A program made the translations under genes and the position numbers. 5,358 nt of DNA from Polynucleobacter meluiroseus (GTDB lineage: Bacteria; Pseudomonadota; Gammaproteobacteria; Burkholderiales; Burkholderiaceae). Location of the stretch: contig CAMBJN010000102.1 of NCBI GenBank assembly GCA_945867755.1, positions 1-5,358 of the forward strand, in the 5' to 3' direction. Below are positions 1 through 4,906 of the stretch, piece by piece; the first letter of the stretch is position 1, and each line of letters begins with the position of its first letter. The notes beneath the pieces are model-generated. The model worked only from the letters and a program-made list of their open reading frames with translations, was not told the origin of the DNA and made no database searches.

Positions 1-780
1 TGCCACATCCTTTAAGCGCACCGGTAAACCATTGCGCTGTGCAATCACCAAATTCCCGTAATCACTGGCTTTGACCAATTGCTCATTGGCGTAAATGGTC
101 AGTAACTGACGAGGACCATCTAAAACACCAACAGGTGTGTTGGAGTTGGCATTGTTGATGGCTTTGGCAACATCATCAATGGTGAGGTTCTTGGTCGCCA
201 ATACAGATGGATTAACCTGAACTCTCACCGCATATCTCTTTTGACCGTAGACCAAGACCTGAGCCACACCATCAATGGTGGAGAGTGTTGGAGAAATCAA
301 GTTCTCTGCGTAATCGTTGATTTGTGACAAATCCATTGAGGGAGATGTCATCGTCATGATCAACACAGGAGCATCAGCAGGGTTGACCTTGCGATATGAC
401 GGTGGGCTGGTCATTTCAATTGGTAAACGCCTTTGGGCGCGTAACAAAGCTGCTTGCACATCAACCGCTGCTTTATCAATGTCACGGTTGTTATTGAACT
501 CAAGCGTGACGTTGGTGCTTCCCAAGGTATTGGTTGAGCTGATGACCTTGATGCCGTCAATCGTTGAAAATTCTTTTTCTAAAGGCAGGGCAACTGCTGA
601 TGCCATGTTCTCAGGGCTGGCCCCCGGCAAGCTGGCGCTGACCTGAATGACGGGTGTATTAAAGCTTGGAAGGGCGGCTACTGGTATTTTTAAATAAGCA
701 ACAGTGCCAGCGGCAACAGTGGCTAATGACAGCAATACCGTCATGACCGGGCGGCGTATACATAACTCTGAGATGTTCAT
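1..780 (-). CDS. RND efflux pump inner-membrane subunit, MdtB/MdtC-like, N-terminal part (runs off left edge)
   Basis: This is the proton-driven inner-membrane transporter of a tripartite RND (HAE1) efflux pump, which expels drugs or other toxic compounds through a periplasmic adaptor and an outer-membrane channel. The visible 260 codons are about a quarter of the roughly 1030 residues usual for the family. The protein opens with MNISELCIRRPVMTVLL, the family's amphipathic helix with the RRPV motif, running into the first membrane helix (about residues 11-31). The first periplasmic porter subdomains follow, with LPGASPE, LPLEKEF, DVQAAL, YRKVNPADAP and, at the window edge, PVRLKDVA. YRKVNPADAP and the INNANSNTPVG stretch are typical of the MdtB/MdtC clade rather than AcrB. 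The ATG lies 6 nt after the adaptor stop, with a GGGAA ribosome site about 10 nt upstream, so the two genes are cotranscribed. The specific substrate cannot be read from sequence. The reading frame is intact to the edge. Confidence 0.95.
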   Translation of the reverse strand, partial: MNISELCIRRPVMTVLLSLATVAAGTVAYLKIPVAALPSFNTPVIQVSASLPGASPENMASAVALPLEKEFSTIDGIKVISSTNTLGSTNVTLEFNNNRDIDKAAVDVQAALLRAQRRLPIEMTSPPSYRKVNPADAPVLIMTMTSPSMDLSQINDYAENLISPTLSTIDGVAQVLVYGQKRYAVRVQVNPSVLATKNLTIDDVAKAINNANSNTPVGVLDGPRQLLTIYANEQLVKASDYGNLVIAQRNGLPVRLKDVA

Positions 781-786
781 GACTGA

Positions 787-1941
787 TTACTTCCCAGCGC
801 CAGATGTTTCTCTGATCACGCCATTAGGTCTTAAGTTTTGTTTGCCTTCCACCACAATCTTGTCGCCAGCGTTCACACCAGTGACCACTGTCTTACCTTG
901 GTACTGGTAGATCACTTTGATTGGCTTGAGAGCAACTGTGTTGGCTTTTTCAACCACGTACAAATGGTCACCCTTGGTGTTGGTAACGACTGCTTGGGTT
1001 GGAATGACTAAAGAGTCTTTTAGTGTCTTGGCTTTTAATTTGATTCTGACAAATTGCCCTTGGATCATGGCGCCATTCTTATTGCTTAACTGAGCTTTAA
1101 CTCTCACAGCGCCAATCGCAGGATCAACCTGATTGTCGACCACATACACAGTACCTTCGACTGGTTTGTTTGAGCCATTCACATCCACGCTCACCGTTAA
1201 CTCCTCGCCAGCTTCGCGAGCAGCAAGAATCAAAGGAATTTCTTTCTCAGCGATGGTGAACTGCACATTGATAGGGTCTAGCTGAGTGATCGTGACCATC
1301 GCACCTGTGGTGGTGGTTGATGTCGCGCTGCTGGTGGTTGAAATATTGGTACCAGCTTGTACAAGACTGCCTGGAAACACATTGATCACGCCGGCACGAC
1401 CAGCAATCGGCGCACGAATATGATCAAAGCTCATGGCAACTTCAGCAGCCTTGGCGTTTGCCACTGCCGATTCCATGTTAGCTTTTGACGTATCCGCCGC
1501 CGCTTGTGAAATAAACTTCTTTTCAATCAGATCTAATGATCGTTTGTATTGGCGGGTCGCATCGTCGCCCAAGGCCTTGGCCTTTTCGTAGTTGGCACGA
1601 CTGGCTCTGTCGTCCAAGGTGAACAATAAATCACCCGCCTTGACTGCTTGACCTTCTTTAATATGTATCTTGCTCACCACATTGGTTGTTTGCGGACGAA
1701 TATCAACAATATTGGCAGCGATGATGGTGCCGGTTGCTTCGATGATCACTGGGGTGTCTACAGTTTCAACCACAGCGGTGGTCACCAATTGAGGCGGTGC
1801 TTTTTTTGCTGACTTTGGCATCCACTTGTCATAAGCATAATTGGCAGCAAAAAGCACAATCAAAATGATGATGATTCTTTTTTTGTGCTTGATCACAAAT
1901 GCGTAAGTTTTAGCCCAATCAAACTTCTTGATGAGGTTCAT
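787..1941 (-). CDS. RND efflux periplasmic adaptor (membrane fusion protein, HlyD/MdtA type)
   Basis: This periplasmic adaptor links the downstream RND pump to an outer-membrane channel. From the ATG at 1941 it has 384 residues, within the family's usual 380-415. An N-terminal membrane anchor (residues 22-37, RIIIILIVLFAA) has no lipobox cysteine, so the protein is probably anchored by an uncleaved helix. Next come the first half of the lipoyl domain (about 75-112, with EGQAVKAGDLLFTLDD), a helical hairpin (113-170), the second lipoyl half (RAPIAGRAG, 176-184), the beta-barrel (about 215-305, ITQLDPINVQFTI and DPAIGAVRVKA) and the membrane-proximal domain (LVIPTQAVV to the end). A Ser/Thr-rich insert occupies 201-213. 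The start is uncertain because the frame stays open upstream: ATG at 1974 and 2007, GTG at 2034 (415 residues, only three bases after AAGGAG) and TTG at 2133. The TTG lies upstream of the proposed promoter and is unlikely. I chose 1941 because it directly precedes the anchor, although it has no clear ribosome site. Function is confident; the start is not. Confidence 0.92.
   Translation of the reverse strand: MNLIKKFDWAKTYAFVIKHKKRIIIILIVLFAANYAYDKWMPKSAKKAPPQLVTTAVVETVDTPVIIEATGTIIAANIVDIRPQTTNVVSKIHIKEGQAVKAGDLLFTLDDRASRANYEKAKALGDDATRQYKRSLDLIEKKFISQAAADTSKANMESAVANAKAAEVAMSFDHIRAPIAGRAGVINVFPGSLVQAGTNISTTSSATSTTTTGAMVTITQLDPINVQFTIAEKEIPLILAAREAGEELTVSVDVNGSNKPVEGTVYVVDNQVDPAIGAVRVKAQLSNKNGAMIQGQFVRIKLKAKTLKDSLVIPTQAVVTNTKGDHLYVVEKANTVALKPIKVIYQYQGKTVVTGVNAGDKIVVEGKQNLRPNGVIRETSGAGK
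1311..1341 (-). repeat. Short direct repeat coding for a Ser/Thr-rich loop in the adaptor
   Basis: The 10-mer TCAACCACCA (minus strand) occurs at 1332-1341 and again at 1311-1320. The copies are 21 bp, exactly seven codons, apart. It encodes two STT units inside the run STTSSATSTTTT, which falls between the second lipoyl half and the beta-barrel of the adaptor. Related MdtA-type proteins usually have a short turn there. The in-frame spacing suggests a small duplication or slippage event that kept the reading frame. Confidence 0.6.
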
Positions 1942-2015
1942 GGCGAAAGTCACAACACGACAGCCTAGCTGCATGACTTTATCTTTTAGTGTGGTGATTA
2001 ACTGCATGGCTGAGA

Positions 2016-2032
2016 GGCTTTGACTTAAAGCC
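2016..2032 (-). other. Small perfect hairpin in the adaptor leader or N-terminal region
   Basis: On the minus strand GGCTTT (2032-2027) and AAAGCC (2021-2016) form a perfect 6-bp stem around the 5-nt loop AAGTC. It lies just downstream of the only strong ribosome-binding sequence in this stretch (AAGGAG, 2043-2038) and upstream of the ATGs at 2007, 1974 and 1941. If translation starts at one of those ATGs, the hairpin is in the untranslated leader. It has no following T-run, so it is not a terminator. It may occur by chance. Confidence 0.3.
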
Positions 2033-2089
2033 ACTATCTCCTTATGTTTTCTAGCTGAATTCTCGCACACTCGGCCTGATTTGGCACTT

Positions 2090-2118
2090 ATTACAGACCT
2101 AGAGTGGCCGGTGGTCAA
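2090..2118 (-). promoter_or_regulatory. Probable sigma70 promoter of the efflux operon
   Basis: Reading the minus strand, the -35 box TTGACC (2118-2113, five of six to consensus) is followed by a 17-bp spacer and the -10 box TGTAAT (2095-2090, five of six). Transcription would begin near 2083, upstream of the GTG at 2034 and the ATGs at 2007, 1974 and 1941, but downstream of the TTG at 2133. The adaptor-pump operon would therefore have its own promoter and not depend on read-through from the toxin-antitoxin genes. Confidence 0.6.
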
Positions 2119-2126
2119 ATCGACCA
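2112..2126. promoter_or_regulatory. Palindrome over the -35 box, candidate operator
   Basis: TGGTC-AAATC-GACCA is a perfect inverted repeat of 5-bp arms around a 5-bp centre. It covers the proposed -35 box of the efflux operon (2113-2118). RND operons are commonly controlled by repressors or activators that bind palindromes over the promoter, so this is a reasonable operator candidate. No regulator gene lies in the window. A third TGGTC half-site is at 2152-2156. Five-base arms can arise by chance. Confidence 0.35.
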
Positions 2127-2158
2127 AGGCCAAGGATGTCTAATCCCCCTCTGGTCGA
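2120..2158 (-). terminator. Possible weak terminator hairpin after the toxin gene
   Basis: Ten nucleotides after the toxin stop codon the minus strand has TCGACCA (2158-2152), pairing perfectly with TGGTCGA (2126-2120). Three further pairs (AGG with CCT) form if G at 2151 is bulged, leaving an 18-nt loop. Only ATTT follows instead of a long T-run, so termination would be weak at best. The placement at the 3' end of the toxin-antitoxin transcript fits a terminator or a stabilising 3' structure. Confidence 0.3.
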
Positions 2159-2167
2159 ATGCCTACC

Positions 2168-2434
2168 TTATTCGTAGTGAGTCCACATTCTTAAAACGCG
2201 TACCGTTTTTTCTTTGCGAAAAACTTCATAAACCAAACGATGTTGAATATTGATTCTGCGTGAATAGGCACCCTTTAAATCTCCCACCAATTTTTCATAG
2301 GGCGGAGGATTTTGAAAAGGATCAAGCTCTAATATACTCAGCAAAGCCTGTGCCTTATCCCTTAGCCCGGCGGTAGAGAGTTTTTTAGCATCTTTGAGGG
2401 CAAATTTGGAATAGGCTAAATTCCAAGTTACCAT
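2168..2434 (-). CDS. yoeB: YoeB-type mRNA interferase toxin
   Basis: This is the toxin of a type II toxin-antitoxin pair. YoeB binds the ribosome and cleaves mRNA in the A site, stopping translation, until the partner antitoxin sequesters it. The 88 residues fit the YoeB/Txe family (84-90). Matches to E. coli YoeB include PYEKLVGDLKGAYSRRI in place of PEPLKHNLSGFWSRRI, then HRLVYEV and the C-terminal aromatic end MWTHYE. The expected catalytic residues are present: Glu47, Arg66, and His86-Tyr87 just before the stop. One extra Glu follows the usual terminal His-Tyr. Nothing suggests inactivation. The ATG overlaps the last 7 nt of the antitoxin gene (ATGGTAA), and an AAGGG ribosome site lies inside the antitoxin end about 7 nt upstream, so toxin synthesis is likely coupled to antitoxin translation. 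RelE-type toxins are the nearest alternative, but the HY end favours YoeB. Confidence 0.92.
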   Translation of the reverse strand: MVTWNLAYSKFALKDAKKLSTAGLRDKAQALLSILELDPFQNPPPYEKLVGDLKGAYSRRINIQHRLVYEVFRKEKTVRVLRMWTHYE

Positions 2435-2670
2435 TTCAATACCCTTTTACTTTTAGCAATAGGCTCAGCCATTGATTCTTTAATCGACTCACGCATCCCC
2501 GGAGTTGCCAATAAATAAAGCGTCTCCTGAATAGCGCTCCAGTCTTCCTCGGAAACCAAAACGGCATTTGCCCGCTTGCCAGAAATAACCACTGGCTTAT
2601 GTGACTCTGCCGCCTGATCAATCAAACGATAGAGGCCTGCTCGAGCTTCACTTACGGTTAATGTAGTCAT
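2428..2670 (-). CDS. yefM: YefM/Phd-family antitoxin
   Basis: This antitoxin neutralises the YoeB toxin encoded immediately downstream, and in this family it also binds the operon's promoter as a repressor, strengthened by the toxin. From the ATG at 2670 it has 80 residues, typical of YefM. Residues 1-55 form the Phd/YefM dimerisation and DNA-binding fold: TVSEARAGL carries the conserved Arg10 of the SEAR motif, then PVVISGKRANAVLVSEEDW. The stretch LYLLATPGMRESIKES (51-66) matches the hinge and start of the toxin-binding tail, which ends at Trp80. The start is set by AAGGAG at 2683-2678 with a 7-nt spacing. An open frame continues upstream to a TTG at 2718, but that codon is part of the -35 box, so the longer 96-residue version is rejected. 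The stop overlaps the toxin start by 7 nt. Labile antitoxins of this type are usually degraded by Lon; that is family knowledge, not visible here. Confidence 0.92.
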   Translation of the reverse strand: MTTLTVSEARAGLYRLIDQAAESHKPVVISGKRANAVLVSEEDWSAIQETLYLLATPGMRESIKESMAEPIAKSKRVLKW

Positions 2671-2689
2671 GGTTTCACTCCTTTTAGAC

Positions 2690-2718
2690 ATGGTACGTAA
2701 AACCGTACGTTTTGTCAA
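2690..2718 (-). promoter_or_regulatory. Sigma70 promoter of the yefM-yoeB operon
   Basis: On the minus strand a consensus -35 box TTGACA (2718-2713) is followed by a 17-bp spacer and the -10 box TACCAT (2695-2690, four of six). Transcription would start near 2683, giving a leader of only about 13 nt that begins at the AAGGAG ribosome site of yefM. The strong -35 and weaker -10, with operator cores in the spacer and -10, fit an autorepressed toxin-antitoxin promoter. Confidence 0.8.
2693..2708. promoter_or_regulatory. Twin GTAC operator for YefM/YefM-YoeB autorepression
   Basis: Two GTAC cores, at 2693-2696 and 2705-2708, lie exactly 12 bp apart within the near direct repeats GTACGTAAAA and GTACGTTTTG (plus strand). 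One core overlaps the -10 box and the other lies in the promoter spacer. The E. coli yefM-yoeB operator has two palindromes with TGTACA cores about 12 bp centre to centre, so the GTAC core, spacing and position all agree. The flanking bases differ (CGTA and CGTACG contexts rather than TGTACA). Confidence 0.7.
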
Positions 2719-2805
2719 GAGATTATTCCGTCCGCCAGATCAAAAGAGGGTGCCCTGCCTTAAGCATGGATTAATTCAATTTGGCGGCTTCGGACAGATT
2801 TAAAT

Positions 2806-3270
2806 TCAGAACGCAGTTTTTTTGAGGATTTCCTCAACACCCTTATTGGCCAAGGCATCGGCCAGCTCGTTGCCGGGGTGTCCTGAATGACCCTTGACCC
2901 AGTGCCAGTTAATTTCATGCTTGCCCAGTAATTCATCAATCTCTTGCCATAAATCGACATTTTTCACGGGATCTTTTCCGGCGGTTTTCCAGCCCCTGGC
3001 TTTCCAGCCACCCATCCATTCAGTGACACCTTGCATGACGTACTTTGAATCTGTGTACAGGCTCACATGACAGTCCATTTTGAGGGCTTTTAAAGCTTCT
3101 ATCACCGCGGTCATCTCCATGCGATTGTTGGTCGTCATCAACTCACCGCCATGTAAATGCTTTTCTTTGTCACCCGAGCGCAACACCACACCCCAGCCGC
3201 CAGGACCTGGATTGCCTTTACAAGCACCATCGGTATAAATCACGACCTTGCTTTGTGCGGGAGTGCTCAT
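2806..3270 (-). CDS. rnhA: Ribonuclease HI
   Basis: RNase HI is a cytoplasmic endonuclease that cuts the RNA strand of RNA-DNA hybrids, removing R-loops and primer remnants, with Mg2+ as cofactor. The 154 residues match the bacterial enzyme (E. coli 155). All catalytic residues are visible: Asp14 in YTDGACKGNPGPGGWG, Glu52 in TTNNRMEMTAVIEAL, Asp74 in YTDSKYV, His128 in VKGHSGHPGNE and Asp138 in ADALA. The basic tryptophan-rich handle that grips the hybrid is present (about 84-95, EWMGGWKARGWK). The ATG overlaps the methyltransferase stop by 4 nt (ATGA), so the two genes are translationally coupled. In many proteobacteria dnaQ lies next to rnhA; here the next gene is the yefM-yoeB module, in the same orientation, after a short gap with no clear terminator. 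The 3' end (KKTAF) looks complete. Confidence 0.97.
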   Translation of the reverse strand: MSTPAQSKVVIYTDGACKGNPGPGGWGVVLRSGDKEKHLHGGELMTTNNRMEMTAVIEALKALKMDCHVSLYTDSKYVMQGVTEWMGGWKARGWKTAGKDPVKNVDLWQEIDELLGKHEINWHWVKGHSGHPGNELADALANKGVEEILKKTAF

Positions 3271-4079
3271 GCGCTGTCTTTCAACTGATTCTTTTGTGAA
3301 GTGGTATTTAATTGAGTAGCCGTGCTCAATTGTGCTTTATTGGACGCAACACCTTTCTCAATTTTGCCGACCAGGGTCAAAGTTGTTACGCGTTTGATTG
3401 CTGACACCATGAACACAGAACCCAAGACAGGCCACCAGCGGTCACCAGCTTTTTCAAGAAAAGCCAGCTTTTGCATTCCTGACTCACTGCGCAAAGGTAG
3501 TCGATAGCATCCAAAGCGCCCACGATCAACTGAGAAGTTAAGCAGTTTGAGCCAATCTTTTAGCCTTAATAAAGCAATGAACTGACCTTCCCTAGGAAGG
3601 TAAGGTTGACCTACCAAATGACTGCAGTATTGGCGCAAGCCCCACAGGCTGGCTGGATTAAAGCCAGAAATCACCACCCGACCTTCGGGCATCAAGACGC
3701 GCTCAACTTCACGCAGAACAGCATGGGGGTCGGTGGCGAACTCAAGCACGTGAGGCAGTAACACCAAGTCAAGACTTTGATTGGCAAATGGAAGTTCTTC
3801 TGGGATACCTTCGATCGTGTGCCATTTCCCACCAGGTTCATCATTGGGCTTGTCGTGCGGGGCGCGCAGGATCATTTGTAAGGGCATTCGATTCTCAGCC
3901 AAAGCAGGTAATTGAGGTAAGCCAATTTGCAGAGCGTGATAACCAAAAATATCACTCACAATGTGGTCAAATTGAGCTTGCTCCCACTTCAGGACGTATT
4001 TCCCTGGAGCTGAGCCAAGCCAAGCATCCCATGATGTCCATGGAGCTTGTTGATGATCAGTATCGGTTGGTTGACTCAT
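3267..4079 (-). CDS. YafS-like class I SAM-dependent methyltransferase-fold protein
   Basis: This 270-residue protein has the layout of E. coli YafS, encoded at the same place between gloB and rnhA. Recognisable blocks are IFGYHALQIGLPQL (44-57), LPFANQSLDLVLLPHVLEF (96-114), DPHAVLREVERVLMPEGRVVISGFNPASLWGLR (starting at 117) and a helical C-terminal half. The region around 96-140 is the motif II to III part of the Methyltransf_11 fold. The glycine-rich SAM-binding motif I (E/DxGxGxG) is replaced by YHALQIGL, as in YafS itself, so catalysis cannot be assumed and the substrate is unknown. The C-terminal tail from about 246 is polar and rich in Ser, Thr, Gln and Asn, and probably disordered. 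The stop overlaps the rnhA start by 4 nt. The ATG at 4079 has no obvious ribosome site and lies 14 nt from the gloB ATG on the other strand, so its promoter must lie inside gloB. A poor -35/-10 pair (TTGCAA, 17 bp, TAGAAA) is present there. Confidence 0.88.
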   Translation of the reverse strand: MSQPTDTDHQQAPWTSWDAWLGSAPGKYVLKWEQAQFDHIVSDIFGYHALQIGLPQLPALAENRMPLQMILRAPHDKPNDEPGGKWHTIEGIPEELPFANQSLDLVLLPHVLEFATDPHAVLREVERVLMPEGRVVISGFNPASLWGLRQYCSHLVGQPYLPREGQFIALLRLKDWLKLLNFSVDRGRFGCYRLPLRSESGMQKLAFLEKAGDRWWPVLGSVFMVSAIKRVTTLTLVGKIEKGVASNKAQLSTATQLNTTSQKNQLKDSA

Positions 4080-4093
4080 AAGTGGTTATTTCT

Positions 4094-4906
4094 ATGTCCG
4101 ATGACAATTTATTGCAAGTACGTTCAATTGCAGCTTATGACGATAACTATATTTGGTTGATATCAGATAAGCATTGTGCCGTAGTTGTTGACCCAGGTGA
4201 TGCTGCACCAGTGATTCAATACCTCACAGAACATCATTTAACACTGACAACCATTCTAATCACTCACCATCACGCTGACCACATCGGTGGTGTGGCTAAT
4301 TTGTTGGCTTGGTGCGCATCTCTGGGTATTGCAAAACCGGTGGTTTACGGTCCCGCCCATGAAGATATTTCAGTGGTGACTGAGCGACTGATTGAATCTG
4401 ACATGGTTGATATTTCAAGTCCTGCGTGCAAGTTCACGGTATTGGATGTTCCAGGACACACTGCAGGACACATTGCTTACTATTTGAATGCAGTGCAACA
4501 ACACGTCTTTTGTGGTGACACATTGTTTGCGACAGGCTGTGGGCGCCTGTTTGAAGGCACTCCTGCACAAATGGTGAATTCGCTGAATAAGTTAAAAAAC
4601 TTACCTGATCAAACATGGGTACATTGTGCTCACGAGTACACCTTATCTAATATAAAATTCGCTTTGGCTGTAGAGCCGCATAATCAAGAGCTATTAACTT
4701 GGCAGCAAACAGCAAAAACCTTGCGTCAAAAAGGTGTGCCCACAGTACCAACAACGATCGCTCATGAAAAAAGCGTGAACCCATTTTTAAGGTGTGAACA
4801 ATCAAGCGTGATTGAATCAGTAAAGAAACATCAAGCAATCAAGGACACTCACCCTGTGACGGTGTTTGCTCATTTGCGTTCATGGAAAGACACCTTCAAA
4901 GCATGA
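4094..4906 (+). CDS. gloB: Glyoxalase II (hydroxyacylglutathione hydrolase)
   Basis: GloB hydrolyses S-D-lactoylglutathione to D-lactate and glutathione, the second step of glutathione-dependent methylglyoxal detoxification in the cytoplasm. From the ATG at 4094 the protein has 270 residues, slightly longer than E. coli GloB (251). The metallo-beta-lactamase domain carries all expected metal ligands: His58, His60, Asp62 and His63 in THHHADHIGG, His122 in VPGHTAGH, the bridging Asp142 in CGDTLF and His180 in CAHEYTLSN. The N-terminal AYDDNYIWLI and the C-terminal NPFLRC of the substrate-binding helical domain (about 181-270) are also typical. I chose ATG 4094 over the in-frame GTG at 4082 because AAGTGG at 4080-4085 is a usable ribosome site 8 nt upstream of the ATG and the GTG has none. 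Only 14 nt separate it from the divergent methyltransferase, so its promoter must lie within that gene; I see no convincing one. It overlaps mltD at its 3' end. Confidence 0.97.
   Translation: MSDDNLLQVRSIAAYDDNYIWLISDKHCAVVVDPGDAAPVIQYLTEHHLTLTTILITHHHADHIGGVANLLAWCASLGIAKPVVYGPAHEDISVVTERLIESDMVDISSPACKFTVLDVPGHTAGHIAYYLNAVQQHVFCGDTLFATGCGRLFEGTPAQMVNSLNKLKNLPDQTWVHCAHEYTLSNIKFALAVEPHNQELLTWQQTAKTLRQKGVPTVPTTIAHEKSVNPFLRCEQSSVIESVKKHQAIKDTHPVTVFAHLRSWKDTFKA

Noticed and set aside
317..646. Plus-strand open frame of 109 codons inside the RND gene
   Set aside because: It is antisense to a strongly recognisable RND coding region, and its translation resembles no family.
2671..2718. Extended 96-residue version of the antitoxin starting at TTG 2718
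   Set aside because: The TTG is the first three bases of the -35 box TTGACA, and the extension covers the promoter and operator. The ATG at 2670 has an ideal AAGGAG ribosome site.
2744..2757. Small GC-rich inverted repeat (AGGG-CA-CCCT on the minus strand followed by CTTTT), considered as the rnhA terminator
   Set aside because: The loop would be only 2 nt and the usable stem about 3 bp, too weak to support a terminator call.
2728..2795. Complementary segments CCGCCA (2732-2737) and TGGCGG (2782-2787) in the gap after rnhA, considered as a terminator or insertion scar
   Set aside because: The 6-bp arms are separated by 44 nt, no T-run follows, and no matching repeat flanks the toxin-antitoxin block. 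This is not above chance.
2760..2960. Minus-strand open frame of 66 codons overlapping the end of rnhA
   Set aside because: It is a shadow in another frame of rnhA, with no ribosome site and no recognisable family. All catalytic residues of RNase HI are in the rnhA frame.
3788..4081. Plus-strand open frame of 97 codons ending next to gloB
   Set aside because: It is antisense to the methyltransferase gene, whose frame carries clear YafS-like motifs. The translation is not recognisable.
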